DNA from: CAYQMF01 sp964418595
GTDB taxonomy: Bacteria > Planctomycetota > UBA1135 > UBA2386
DNA: 64,000 nt
Reading direction: 5' to 3'
Assembly: GCA_964418595.1 (NCBI GenBank)
Contig: CAYQMF010000001.1
Coordinates: forward strand, 1-64,000
Under the pieces are notes generated by a model, which had not been told where the DNA came from, searched no databases, and saw only the letters and a list, made by a program, of their open reading frames with translations. Within the stretch, counting starts at the first letter, position 1. Each line of letters opens with the position of its first letter. Shown piece by piece: positions 41,367-49,469 of the stretch. The position numbers and the translations under genes were made by a program.

Positions 41367-42065
41367 TCACGCCACCAGCCACCGCACTGCGGCCTGCACC
41401 GTGAAGTGGGTGGCGAAGTGCAGGACGACGATCGCGGCGACGACACGCAGCAACAGCCACGTCGCGCGCCCTCGCATCCAGCAGAACAGCCCCCACGCGA
41501 AGTACAGCGGGAACACGATGCCGTCGGCCAGATTCAGGGCCTTGCCCCAGCTCGGCGCGAGCCAGCCCGTCGTCGCCAGCGCGGCGCGCCACAGGAAGAC
41601 GTGGCCGCACACGAAGAACGTGAAGCACAGATGCTCGACGAACCCGGCGGGGCGACGCCAGAACACGACCCGCGTGCCCAGCGCGATCACCGGCAGCAGG
41701 CCGAGGTTCAGGGCCTGGCCGTACACCAGCAGGATGCGCTGCTGGGCTGGCAACGCGCTGAGGTCGACGCCGCGGATCTGGGTGTAGACCAGCAGCCACC
41801 AGATCGCGGTCGCCGCGATGGCATAGCGCAACGGATTCACGAAGCGGGCCCGCTGGCCTTCGGTGTAGCGGCGCACGACCGTCCCGGGCCGCAGCGTCAG
41901 GCCGCGCACCGTCTGCCAGATGCGCGCATCGACGTTGAACAGCACGTCGACGAGGTCGGTGACGAGGCTGCGCACCGTGAGGGCGCGTCGGTTGTCCTGG
42001 CCACACGCACCACAGAAGCGCGTTGCACAGATCGCGCCGCAGTTGGGGCAGACGTCGTCGGTCAT
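41367..42065 (-). CDS. DUF3667-type membrane protein with N-terminal zinc ribbon
   Basis: This 232-aa protein has a CPNCG...CGACGQ zinc ribbon at residues 6-23, then an amphipathic region SLVTDLVDVLFNVDARIWQT and the family's GLTLRPGTVVRRYTEGQRAR followed by FVNPLRY. About four transmembrane helices follow (around 85-225), including IWWLLVYTQ, ALNLGLLPVIALGTRVVF and LLLRVVAAIVVLHFATHF. The function of DUF3667 proteins is unknown. The ATG at 42065 directly precedes the zinc ribbon; the open frame upstream has no family similarity. No operon partner: the next gene fragment upstream starts at 42451. Confidence 0.82.
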   Translation of the reverse strand: MTDDVCPNCGAICATRFCGACGQDNRRALTVRSLVTDLVDVLFNVDARIWQTVRGLTLRPGTVVRRYTEGQRARFVNPLRYAIAATAIWWLLVYTQIRGVDLSALPAQQRILLVYGQALNLGLLPVIALGTRVVFWRRPAGFVEHLCFTFFVCGHVFLWRAALATTGWLAPSWGKALNLADGIVFPLYFAWGLFCWMRGRATWLLLRVVAAIVVLHFATHFTVQAAVRWLVA

Positions 42066-42200
42066 GGGAGCTGCGACATGGTCCAGACCAAGGCCAAGAG
42101 ATACCGTCGATGCGACGGAGGCGCGAAGGGCGCGTCGAGGTTCACCGCCCCTGCCGCACGTGTAGGTGTGCGCCGGCGGACCATTCGTGCACACTCCGGG

Positions 42201-42451
42201 TCAACCGGTTGGCAGCAGCGCGACGATGTCCGCCAGGACCCGATCGAGGGCCGCGTCGATGTCGAAGGTCACTCCCGACGCGAGCGGGTAGCTGAGAGGC
42301 CGCGACCCATCGCCCCCGACGCCTCGGCAGCCGTGAAGTGATGGCGGCCTGCGCGAGCGAGTTGGTCGAGGAAGTCAGCTGCCGGTGGCATCAAATGGAT
42401 GTCTTGGTTGCACAAGACCACGAATTCCGCAGCTCTTCGCAACTTGGACAT
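42201..42451 (-). pseudogene. Broken small gene, possibly an AbiEi-like antitoxin remnant
   Basis: From an ATG at 42451 one frame gives 60 residues containing LDQLARAGRHHFTAAEASGA, then ends at 42269. The phrase resembles by eye the winged-helix start of type IV antitoxins (AbiEi: R-G-R-H-x-F-T-x-x-E-A). In the neighbouring frame DGSRPLSYPLASGVTFDIDA followed by ALDRVLADIVALLPTG runs to a stop at 42201 and looks like a protein end. A frameshift or internal deletion near 42310 may have joined two parts. GC is lower here than in the flanks. Identity is weakly supported. Confidence 0.35.
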
Positions 42452-42573
42452 CACGACATCACCAACCCACGACCCACCGCTGCCCGGGCGCAAGGATCGC
42501 TGCGCCGCCGGTCGCCGGCGTGTGGGGTGCGGGCACCAGAGTTCGCGGCTTCGTGTGTGCCGGGTGTCCGCGC
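42452..42573. other. Short intergenic stretch without a gene
   Basis: Only low-complexity frames cross this stretch. It separates the broken gene at 42201-42451 from the end of the membrane-protein gene at 42574, both on the minus strand. No terminator hairpin was recognised. Confidence 0.4.
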
Positions 42574-43215
42574 TCACCGTCCCCATCCGCTCGGCAGCGG
42601 CGGCGAGGTCGCGACCTGCCACACCGCCTCGTAGAAGTTGCGCGCGCCACGCGCGTCGGGCTCGTCGCCGAGGAAGAAGGGCGGCGGGTCGCCGCCGCGC
42701 GTGGCGGGCAGACCGACGAATGGCCGCATGAAGAACGCCACCTGCCCACCGACGGCCAGCGACAGGGCGAGGCTCGCGGTCACGAGGGCGCGCACCGGCT
42801 GCGTCGGGGCGCTGGCGCGCAGGCGGCGGAGCTGGTGCCACAGCGCCACCGACCCGCTCAGCGCGATGCAGCCCACGTGGAACGCGAGCAGCAGGCCGTA
42901 CTCCCCGAGCCGGCCGTCGTCGCGATACCGCATCGAGAACGCCAGCAGCCCCACGCACGGGCTGAGCGCGGCCAGCAGCACGGCCGTGTCGCGGTAGGCG
43001 AGGAGCACGCTGCGGCGCACCTTCGCACCGGGGATCGCCGGCGCCAGCCATCGCGCCAGCACGTGGTTGGCGAGCGCGCAGATCGAGCCGGTGGCGAGCA
43101 GCAGCAGCGGCACCTTGACCAGGTTGCGCACGGCGTACAGCTCGCTGTGCGCCGACCCCACCGCGTACCCGTACAGCGCCGAGCAGAGGAGCGCCGCGGC
43201 GGCGTCGCGGATCAC
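42574..43215 (-). CDS. Multi-pass membrane protein downstream of ispH (second)
   Basis: This 213-aa protein starts at a GTG that overlaps the stop of the previous gene (GTGA). About six transmembrane segments can be seen, for example AAAALLCSALYGYAVG, VKVPLLLLATGSICALANHV, AVLLAALSPCVGLLAFSM, GLLLAFHVGCIALSGSVALW and VTASLALSLAVGGQVAFFM. The C-terminal tail FFLGDEPDARGARNFYEAVW is hydrophilic. No family name is recognised. It is the third gene of the ispH operon. Both membrane genes could form one complex; an isoprenoid or lipid role is only suggested by position. Confidence 0.72.
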   Translation of the reverse strand: MIRDAAAALLCSALYGYAVGSAHSELYAVRNLVKVPLLLLATGSICALANHVLARWLAPAIPGAKVRRSVLLAYRDTAVLLAALSPCVGLLAFSMRYRDDGRLGEYGLLLAFHVGCIALSGSVALWHQLRRLRASAPTQPVRALVTASLALSLAVGGQVAFFMRPFVGLPATRGGDPPPFFLGDEPDARGARNFYEAVWQVATSPPLPSGWGR

Positions 43216-43835
43216 AGGATCGCGAGCAGGCGCGCCATCCGGTAGCTGATGAACGCGAAGAGCGCGAGCCACACGCCGACCAGCGGCATCGCCACGTGCC
43301 CGTCGCGCGCGAGCGCGCCGCGCCGCGCCGCCTGCACGAGCGTGGCGATGCCCGCCGCCAGCGCGACCACGAGGAGCACGACGGCGAGGTCGCGCGCCGC
43401 GATCAGGTCGCCGGTCTGCATGGTCACCGTCAGGAACCACTGGATGGGGGCGAAGCCGAAGGTGAAGAGCGCGGCGACGCACGTGGCCCACGCCGCCAGC
43501 GCCAGCGTCTGTGCGGCACCGAGCGCGAGCCCGAAGTAGGAGCCGAAGACGTGCAGTGCCGGCAGGCAGATCAGCACCGACCCCTCGAACAGGAGCGCCA
43601 CGTGCCAGAACCTGCCCGCGCCGAGCGCCAGCCCGAACGGGAGCGCGAAGAGCACGCCGCCGAGCAGGAGCACGCCCGCCAGCAGCAGCACGTCGCGCCG
43701 ACCGTCGATGGTCGCGAGTACCCGCGCGCGGTCGGCCAGCGCGAGTTCGAGGATGCGGAGCGGGTTGCGACACGCGCCGACGAGGTCGGTGCGGGGATGG
43801 GTCATCGGCGCGGGAAGCGGATCGCTGGCGGTCAT
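43212..43835 (-). CDS. Multi-pass membrane protein downstream of ispH (first)
   Basis: This 207-aa inner-membrane protein has about five hydrophobic segments, including LLLAGVLLLGGVLFALPFGL, ALGAAQTLALAAWATCVAAL, LAVVLLVVALAAGIATLV and VGVWLALFAFISYRMARLLA, with a cytoplasmic N-terminus of about 45 residues. Its layout resembles Yip1-like or other small polytopic families but no signature is certain. Its ATG overlaps the ispH stop (ATGA) and its stop overlaps the next start (GTGA), so the three genes are translated as a unit. The function is unknown. Confidence 0.72.
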   Translation of the reverse strand: MTASDPLPAPMTHPRTDLVGACRNPLRILELALADRARVLATIDGRRDVLLLAGVLLLGGVLFALPFGLALGAGRFWHVALLFEGSVLICLPALHVFGSYFGLALGAAQTLALAAWATCVAALFTFGFAPIQWFLTVTMQTGDLIAARDLAVVLLVVALAAGIATLVQAARRGALARDGHVAMPLVGVWLALFAFISYRMARLLAIL

Positions 43836-44704
43836 CGGTCACCGCCTCCGCTCTCGCCGGCCGGCGCCATCGCGGTCAGCGTCGTGGCCACCGCGTCGAT
43901 CACCGCGTCCGGGGTCGACGTGCCGGCGGTGAGGCCCACGCGCCGGCAGCCGACGAACCACGCCTCGTCGAGTTCGTCGGGACCCTGTACGTGCACGGTC
44001 CTCGTGCCGAGGCTCGCGGCCAGGCGGGCGAGCTTCTGGGTGTTGTTCGACGTCCGGCCGCCGACCACGACCATCGCATCGACCGCCGGCGCGAGCGCCT
44101 CGACGGCCGCGAGGCGCTGGCGGGTCGGCTCGCAGATCGTGTCCAGGAAGCGGATGTCCGCGCTTTGGTTGCACGCGCGCAGTGCCGCGAGGATCGCCTC
44201 CGCCTCGTCGGGTGGCACGGTCGTCTGACACACGACGCCGAGCCGCGCGTGCGGCAGCGGCCGGGCCTCCCCGACGCTGCCGATCACGTCGTGCGTCGGC
44301 GCGTCCTCCACCAGCCCGCGCACCTCGACGTGGCCCGCGCGCCCGATCACCACGAGGTGCCGCCCCTCCGCCACCAGCCGCTGCGCGGCGTGGTGCGCCT
44401 TGCGTACCAGCGGGCAGGTCGTGTCGATCAGCGTCTTGCCGGCGGCATGCAACCGTCGACGCTCGCGGTCGCTGATGCCGTGCGCGGTCACCAGCACGCG
44501 CGACGTCGGCGGCAGCACGCCATCGCGAACGGCCTCGCCCACGGCCGAGAAGCCCCTGGCCGCCAGCGCCGCCTGCACCGACTCGTTGTGCACGAGTTCG
44601 CCGTGGATGGTCACGTCCTGCGGCGCCTCCGTGGCGAGCGCGTCCGCCACCGCGTCGCGAACCCCGAAGCAGAACCCCATCACTTCCGCTCGCCGCACTT
44701 CCAT
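43832..44704 (-). CDS. ispH: 4-hydroxy-3-methylbut-2-enyl diphosphate reductase
   Basis: This 290-aa iron-sulfur enzyme carries out the last step of the MEP isoprenoid pathway, making IPP and DMAPP from HMBPP in the cytoplasm. The three cluster ligands are present: Cys12 in MGFCFGV, Cys97 in DTTCPLV and Cys191 in DTICEPT. Active-site histidines and partners are in VTIHGELVHN, VTAHGISDR and IGRAGHVEV, and the TSNN and GTSTP motifs are intact. The ATG at 44704 with a GAGGTG ribosome site is chosen over an upstream in-frame ATG because it directly starts the family sequence. Two membrane protein genes follow with overlapping stops and starts. A near-palindrome 14 bp upstream suggests repression or activation. 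Confidence 0.95.
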   Translation of the reverse strand: MEVRRAEVMGFCFGVRDAVADALATEAPQDVTIHGELVHNESVQAALAARGFSAVGEAVRDGVLPPTSRVLVTAHGISDRERRRLHAAGKTLIDTTCPLVRKAHHAAQRLVAEGRHLVVIGRAGHVEVRGLVEDAPTHDVIGSVGEARPLPHARLGVVCQTTVPPDEAEAILAALRACNQSADIRFLDTICEPTRQRLAAVEALAPAVDAMVVVGGRTSNNTQKLARLAASLGTRTVHVQGPDELDEAWFVGCRRVGLTAGTSTPDAVIDAVATTLTAMAPAGESGGGDR

Positions 44705-44718
44705 GATGTCACCTCTTG

Positions 44719-44735
44719 ACTTGGCAATGCAAAGT
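44719..44735 (-). promoter_or_regulatory. Near-palindromic candidate operator upstream of ispH
   Basis: On the minus strand the sequence is ACTTTGCATTGCCAAGT. It has 7-bp arms (ACTTTGC and GCCAAGT) with one mismatch around ATT, 14 bp before the ispH start codon and within the 69-bp gap behind the winged-helix regulator gene. A related half-site, AGCTTTGCGATG, lies inside the spacer of the promoter at 45778-45805 before the regulator operon. The regulator encoded at 44774 is the obvious candidate to bind both. Confidence 0.45.
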
Positions 44736-44773
44736 ATGAGCCCGTGCCGGCTCACGTGATGTCGTGTCGGGCT

Positions 44774-45169
44774 TCACGCCGGCGCCCAGCCCTCGTCCGG
44801 ATCGCCCGCACGCCGTCGGCCCGACGGGGCGGGCGCCTCGGCACGCGCGTCGTGGATCACCCGCTCCAGTTCCTCCAGGTAGGCGAGGAACTCGCGCCGC
44901 CCGCGCGCGGTGAGCTGGATCCGCGTCTTCGATCGCGGCCCGGCGTTGCTCTTCCACACTTCGGTCAGCCCCGCGTCCTGCAGTACCGCGAGATGGCGGT
45001 TGAGGTTGCCGTCGGTCAAGCCGCACAGGTCCTTCAACTCGGGGAAGAGCGCGCCGTCGGGACGCGCCAGGAGCGCGATGAGGATCGACAGCCGTGCCTT
45101 CTCGTGCATCACGCGGTCGAGGCCGGCGTAGTCGTGCGCCGCCTTGGGGGCCCGCTTCTTCGCGCTCAC
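44774..45169 (-). CDS. Winged-helix transcriptional regulator (HTH_34/ArsR-like)
   Basis: This 131-aa DNA-binding protein starts at a GTG that overlaps the stop of the membrane-protein gene upstream (GTGA). After a short basic tail (VSAKKRAPKAAHDYAG) comes the winged helix: LDRVMHEKARLSILIALLAR, FPELKDLCGLTDGNLNRHLA with the recognition helix, VLQDAGLTEVWKS and a wing with SKTRIQLTARGRREF, then a helical end LEELERVIHDARAE. This family usually pairs with a membrane protein of the kind encoded upstream and acts as a repressor. Candidate sites are at 44719-44735 and inside the promoter at 45778-45805. Confidence 0.85.
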   Translation of the reverse strand: MSAKKRAPKAAHDYAGLDRVMHEKARLSILIALLARPDGALFPELKDLCGLTDGNLNRHLAVLQDAGLTEVWKSNAGPRSKTRIQLTARGRREFLAYLEELERVIHDARAEAPAPSGRRRAGDPDEGWAPA

Positions 45170-45756
45170 CGCTCGCGCTCCAGTTGGAACCACAACACCG
45201 CGGCCGCGGCGGTCTGGCCGAGGGCGAAGGGCACGCCCACGCTCCATCCCGACAGCGTCCCGGGCTCGGACCGCAGCAGGAGCGCGCTGCCTACGAGCAG
45301 GTAGTAGAGGCCGACCCAGCCGATCGCGCGCGGCAAGTACGGCCGTGACGCCAGGATGCCGAGCCCGAACAACATCGCCCACAGCCCGGGCAGCGTCGAC
45401 ACGGCGGCGGGCACGGCGCGCAGGAGCAGCCACGGCAACGCGGCACCGACGACCAGAGCCGGCAGGAGTTGCAGCACGACCGTCAGCGTGCGCCGCGACG
45501 ACTCGGTGCGCTCCGCGCGCCACAGGAACGGATCGAGCGCCGCCACCAGCGCGCACACGACGGCCAGCCCTGACCAGTACAGCGCGAACGCCTCGGCGTG
45601 GGCGGCCGGCAGCACGTGCGGCTGGGCCACCGCACCCAGCAGCGCGATGGCCGCGGTCAGGCCGCAGGCCCGCGCGCTGTAGCCGCGGTACACGGCACCG
45701 TGCAGGACCTGGGCGTGGATCTCCGACAACTGGGCGAGGGCGCGGTCGAGGTGCAT
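45166..45756 (-). CDS. Multi-pass membrane protein partnered with the winged-helix regulator
   Basis: This 196-aa inner-membrane protein has about six hydrophobic segments: ACGLTAAIALLGAVAQPHVL, FALYWSGLAVVCALVAALDP, VVLQLLPALVVGAALPWLLL, GLWAMLFGLGILAS, IGWVGLYYLLVGSALLL and VGVPFALGQTAAAAVLWFQL. The short N-terminus (HLDRALAQLSEIHAQVLHGA) is helical. Such proteins are frequent neighbours of HTH_34 regulators; their role is unknown, possibly sensing. It is the first gene of a two-gene operon with its own promoter at 45778-45805. The regulator start overlaps its stop. Confidence 0.78.
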   Translation of the reverse strand: MHLDRALAQLSEIHAQVLHGAVYRGYSARACGLTAAIALLGAVAQPHVLPAAHAEAFALYWSGLAVVCALVAALDPFLWRAERTESSRRTLTVVLQLLPALVVGAALPWLLLRAVPAAVSTLPGLWAMLFGLGILASRPYLPRAIGWVGLYYLLVGSALLLRSEPGTLSGWSVGVPFALGQTAAAAVLWFQLERER

Positions 45757-45777
45757 GGTTGGGTGAGCGTGCCCGGA

Positions 45778-45805
45778 ACTCTACATCGCAAAGCTGAGAC
45801 GTCAA
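45778..45805 (-). promoter_or_regulatory. Promoter of the membrane protein/winged-helix regulator operon
   Basis: On the minus strand TTGACG (45805-45800) is a five-of-six match to the -35 box. After 16 bp TAGAGT (45783-45778) matches the -10 box at four of six positions. The ATG at 45756 would lie about 15 nt after the start of transcription. The spacer contains AGCTTTGCGATG, similar to the palindrome before ispH, which would suit autoregulation. Confidence 0.45.
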
Positions 45806-45946
45806 ACGGTGAGTCCCGGCCAGCGAACTGGTCCGCCGTAATCGGCCGCTCCCGTGGCCACGCCGGCGGTCACCGCGCCTCTCGGTCATGACGGCGGCTA
45901 GAGTGCTCGCCCTCGGTAGCCATCCGTCTCTCCACTTCGCCCTGCC

Positions 45947-46936
45947 ATGCACAAGCTCGTCCCCCTCGTCCTTCTCGCCATCGCCCCCGTCGCCGCGCAG
46001 GGCAGCGTCATCCCGCGCTGGCTGACGAACTCCCCCGGCTCCGGTGACACCAACTGGCCCTTCGGGCTCGGCGCCGCGTGCCGCGTCCAGTACCTGTACG
46101 AAGCCGGCGAGACGGGGCTGACCGCCGCGCGCACGATCACGGCCTTCGAGGTCCGCGGCGAGCAGGGCGTGGCCAACCTGGCGAAGAGCAACATCGATCT
46201 CCAGATCGAGATGAGCCAGACCCCGACGCTCATGGCGACGATGAGCAACACCTTCGCCAACAACCGCGGCACGAACCACACCGTCGTGTTCGCGCGCCGG
46301 CTGGTGTCGATGCCGGCGACGGCGGCGCAGATCATCGGCCCCTGGACGCCACCCTTCGTCCTCGACGCGCCGTTCACGTACGACCCGACGGGCGGCGACA
46401 GCCTGCTCATCGAGTACGACGTGCTCTCGCAGCCGGCCGGCACCTGGCGCGTCGACTGCGCGTGGTCGGCCACCGGTGTGCACACCGCGATCGGCACCGG
46501 CTGCAATGGCGTCGGTTCCACGAGCAGCGGCGGTCAGATCGGCGGCAACCTCACCATCGGCTGCAGCGGCGGCACGGCCAACGCTCCCGGCGCCCTGCTC
46601 ATCGGCGCACAGGAGTGGCCGGTGCCGATCCCGGTGCCCAACGCCCCTGGCTGCTTCTCGTTCACGTCGCTCGAGGTCGTGCTCCCGGTCACGCTCTCCG
46701 CCACCGGCATCTTCTCGTACGTGATCCCGGTGCCCAACCAGCAGAACCTGCTGGGCGGCCCGGTGCACGGCCAGTACGCGGTCGTGAACGCGGGGTTCAC
46801 CATCGACACCTCGCCGTCGCGGCGCGTGTTCCTCACCGACCTCGATCAGGTCGGCCGGATCCACAACACGACGTCGAACACCAGCCTCACCGGCACGGTG
46901 CAGACCCGCGTCGCGTTGGCCACGCGCCTGCAGTGA
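45947..46936 (+). CDS. Secreted lineage protein with C-terminal beta module
   Basis: This 329-aa protein has a signal peptide at residues 1-18 (LVPLVLLAIAPVAAQ). Residues 20-200 form a beta-rich domain with aromatic and Asn/Thr-rich strands (YLYEAGETGLTAARTITAFE, IIGPWTPPFVLDAPFTYDPT). The last 120 residues contain ANAPGALLIGAQEWPVPIPV, then NAPGCFSF and VIPVPNQQNLLGGPVHGQYA. This is the recurring beta module, including its L-L-G-G...Q core. No catalytic residues are seen. A second protein with the module is encoded convergently at 46952. It is presumably exported to the envelope or matrix. Confidence 0.72.
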   Translation: MHKLVPLVLLAIAPVAAQGSVIPRWLTNSPGSGDTNWPFGLGAACRVQYLYEAGETGLTAARTITAFEVRGEQGVANLAKSNIDLQIEMSQTPTLMATMSNTFANNRGTNHTVVFARRLVSMPATAAQIIGPWTPPFVLDAPFTYDPTGGDSLLIEYDVLSQPAGTWRVDCAWSATGVHTAIGTGCNGVGSTSSGGQIGGNLTIGCSGGTANAPGALLIGAQEWPVPIPVPNAPGCFSFTSLEVVLPVTLSATGIFSYVIPVPNQQNLLGGPVHGQYAVVNAGFTIDTSPSRRVFLTDLDQVGRIHNTTSNTSLTGTVQTRVALATRLQ

Positions 46937-46951
46937 ACCGCAGCGTCGCGG

Positions 46952-47443
46952 TCAGCGCACCGTCGCGCGGATCGCGGTCGTGAACGTCGGCGACTCGTTG
47001 CCCGACAGGTACGACCACACCAGTGCCTGGAAGGTCAGCACCGAGCCCAGCGGCAACGACGCCGGCACCTGCAGGGACGCGCGACCGACGCCACCGGGGC
47101 AGGCGAGGATGCGATCGGGTTCCGTCATCACGCCGCTCCACGGCACGAACACGACCGCAGACATGAGCTGGTTGTGGATCCCCGGCACGGTGAGGCATTG
47201 GTGCGGCACGTCGAAGCCGAGCGCGATCGCCCACGGCCGCCCCTGCACGCCGCGGGCGAGGAAGTCGGCCGGCTGACCGCGCAGGAGATCGCCGGCGAGG
47301 TACGCGCACCCGTGCACGCGCGGGCACACGGTGCCGACGGAAGCATTGCCGCTGGTCAGCAGCAGACCGGCCTCACCGAGGCCGATCTGCGCGGCGAGCG
47401 ACGACGTGGCGAAGAGACAGAGCAGCGCGAGTCGTCCGAGCAT
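46952..47443 (-). CDS. Small secreted protein consisting mainly of the recurring beta module
   Basis: This 163-aa protein has a signal peptide at residues 1-18 (LGRLALLCLFATSSLAAQ), followed by a single domain. It has VGTVCPRVHGCAYLAGDLLR, QGRPWAIALGFDVPHQCLTV and GRASLQVPASLPLGSVLTFQ followed by ALVWSYLSG. This matches the strand order of the C-terminal module in the proteins at 6954, 37345 and 45947, so it shows that the module can stand alone. Four cysteines could form two disulfides. No function is known. It converges on the gene ending at 46936, with 15 bp between the stops. Confidence 0.7.
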   Translation of the reverse strand: MLGRLALLCLFATSSLAAQIGLGEAGLLLTSGNASVGTVCPRVHGCAYLAGDLLRGQPADFLARGVQGRPWAIALGFDVPHQCLTVPGIHNQLMSAVVFVPWSGVMTEPDRILACPGGVGRASLQVPASLPLGSVLTFQALVWSYLSGNESPTFTTAIRATVR

Positions 47444-47661
47444 GGGTTGTACTCCGTCGGGGCATGCTACCCGTCTCGGCGCACCAGGCCGGCTTCGCCA
47501 GTGCGAGCGCGAAGATCAGGCCGAGTGAGCTGCCGCCCCGCGCCGCGCCGCACGACGCCATCGCCGTGCACGACACCACCGCCCTGGCCCGCGGGACCGC
47601 GCCAACCCGGCCCCGCTACACTCGCCCCCTCACCCGTCCCCCATCCATCGCAACCCACGTC

Positions 47662-49263
47662 ATGCGCCTCGAAAGCCTCGCGGTCCTCCTCCTTCTCGCC
47701 GCCACCCCTGCCGCGCAAGGCAAGCGCGGTCCCGTGCATCGGCCGACCGACTTCACGATCCATGCCGACACCCAGGATCCCACGAACCTCGTCGTCAAGT
47801 TCGTCGAGGGCTCGGCGGTGCGCCTGCGCGGCGGAGTCTTCGTCGGCGGGCCAGGCGTCCACACCGGCGCGGTCAACGCACTCATCCTCGACGCCACATC
47901 CGTCGAGCGGCTGTTGCTGCGCGGCGAGGCCGACGTCGACGCGGAGCGCGCGGCGATCATCGCCGCTCTGGGCCCGGCGCGCGTCGCCGCACTCGAACCC
48001 CCGGCCGACCTCAACCTCTACTACCGCGTGCGCGCCGCCGACCCCGTCGCCGGCGTCGCACTCTGGAAGGCCCTCCTCGCCCTGCCCCTCGTCGAGACCG
48101 CGTTCCTCGACACGCCACCCGGCTATCACGCCGACCCCGGCGACATCCCGCCGACGACCGCGGACTTCTCGCCGCAGCAGGGCTACCTCGGCGCCGCCCC
48201 CAACGGCATCGATGCGCGCGTCGCACGCGTCATCCCCGGCGGTCGCGGCGAGCGACTGCAGATCTGCGACATCGAGACCGGCCTCATCCTCGACCACGAG
48301 GACATCCCGCAGGCGATCGCCGCCAACGTCATTGGCCCCAATCCGACGCCGCGCGACCACGGCCTCGCGGTCGCGGGCGAGATGCTGGGCGACAAGAACG
48401 GCTACGGGATCACCGGCGGCGTCTACCGCGCGCGCTACAAGTTCCACAGCCACCAGAGCATCAACTGGGCCAGCTCGGTGAACACGGCCGCCGCCAACAG
48501 CCAGCCCGGCGACATCATCGTGCTCGAGGTGCAGCTCCCCTGCCCGGTGACGAACAGCAGCGTGTGCCCGATGGAAGGCCGCCAGGACGTGTTCGACGCG
48601 GTGCGCAACGCGACCATGGCCGGCAAGCACGTCATCGCCGCCGCCGGTAATGGCACCCAGAATCTCGACAGCGCGTCCTTCGGCGGGGCCTTCGACCGCA
48701 ACGTGCGCGACTCTGGCGCGATCATCGTGGGCGCCAGCAACGGTGTGCAGCTCGCGCGCGCGTCGTTCTCCAACTACGGCTCGATCGTCGACGCCAACGG
48801 CTGGGGCTTCAACGTCGTGACCACCGGCTACACGGACCTCTTCTATCCCAACAACGACGTGCGCCAGAAGTACACCGCGACCTTCTCCGGCACCTCGAGC
48901 GCAACCCCGATCGTCACCAGCGCCGCGGCGGCGACGATCAGCGCCGCCAGGCAGCAGCTGGGGCGCACCATCACCATTCCGGAGGTCCGCGCCCTGCTCC
49001 GCGCCAACGGCACCGACATCCCCGGCGGCCTCATCGGCAAGCGCCCCGATCTCGCGCAGTTGTTCGCGGCCATCGGTCTGCCTGACGGGCTGACGCTGCG
49101 CAGCGAGGCGAACCTGGGCCAGGTGTTGACCTCGACATCACGGGCAATGCCGGTGACTCGTACTTCCTGCTCGTCGCCGCCGGCCCCGCGGAGATCACGA
49201 TCGGTATCGGGCGCGTGCTGCTGGATCCGGCGACGCTCACCGTCGCCGCGAGCGGCGCCGTGA
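47662..49263 (+). CDS. Exported subtilisin-like serine peptidase, 3' end frameshifted
   Basis: The frame gives a signal peptide (about residues 1-19), a propeptide-like region to about 195, and a subtilase (S8) domain. The triad is Asp203 in ICDIETGLILDHED, His233 in PRDHGLAVAGEM and Ser412 in SGTSSATPIV, with the oxyanion Asn330 in IAAAGNGTQN. It cleaves proteins outside the cell or in the periplasm. After LRSEANLGQ (about residue 487) the frame becomes Arg/Ser-rich nonsense and ends at 49263. The protein-like continuation is in the next frame from 49122 to 49400. A one-base loss near 49122 explains this, so the catalytic domain is intact but the tail is displaced. Confidence 0.82.
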   Translation: MRLESLAVLLLLAATPAAQGKRGPVHRPTDFTIHADTQDPTNLVVKFVEGSAVRLRGGVFVGGPGVHTGAVNALILDATSVERLLLRGEADVDAERAAIIAALGPARVAALEPPADLNLYYRVRAADPVAGVALWKALLALPLVETAFLDTPPGYHADPGDIPPTTADFSPQQGYLGAAPNGIDARVARVIPGGRGERLQICDIETGLILDHEDIPQAIAANVIGPNPTPRDHGLAVAGEMLGDKNGYGITGGVYRARYKFHSHQSINWASSVNTAAANSQPGDIIVLEVQLPCPVTNSSVCPMEGRQDVFDAVRNATMAGKHVIAAAGNGTQNLDSASFGGAFDRNVRDSGAIIVGASNGVQLARASFSNYGSIVDANGWGFNVVTTGYTDLFYPNNDVRQKYTATFSGTSSATPIVTSAAAATISAARQQLGRTITIPEVRALLRANGTDIPGGLIGKRPDLAQLFAAIGLPDGLTLRSEANLGQVLTSTSRAMPVTRTSCSSPPAPRRSRSVSGACCWIRRRSPSPRAAP

Positions 49264-49400
49264 ACGGCACCTTCGCGTTCACCGTCCCGAACGACCCGGC
49301 GCTGCAGCTCGTCGAGGTGCACTGGCAAGCGGTGCGCTTCGATGCGGGGCTGACGACCGTGCGCCTCACGAACAGCATCGTTTCGCACATCGAGCGCTGA
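49122..49400 (+). pseudogene. Displaced C-terminal module of the subtilase gene
   Basis: In this frame the sequence reads GVDLDITGNAGDSYFLLVAA, then GRVLLDPATLTVAASGAVNG, FAFTVPNDPALQLVEVHWQA and finally LTNSIVSHIER before a stop. It directly continues the sense of the subtilase and resembles the recurring beta module found on other secreted proteins here. It lacks its own ribosome site. Whether the shift is real or a consensus error decides if the peptidase keeps this tail. Confidence 0.6.
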
Positions 49401-49469
49401 GGCGAGTCGCGGCCCGGACGCGTGAAAGGGCGGGGACCCCGGGCCGACCGCGCCGTAGCCTTGCTCCTG

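Noticed and set aside
44716..44740. Plus-strand TTGACT...TATGAG as a promoter
   Set aside because: The spacer is only 13 bp, too short for a sigma-70 promoter, and no plus-strand gene follows.
49110..49135. Programmed ribosomal frameshift in the subtilase gene
   Set aside because: No slippery heptamer or following pseudoknot was seen, and two other genes have similar unsignalled shifts; mutation or a base-call error is simpler.
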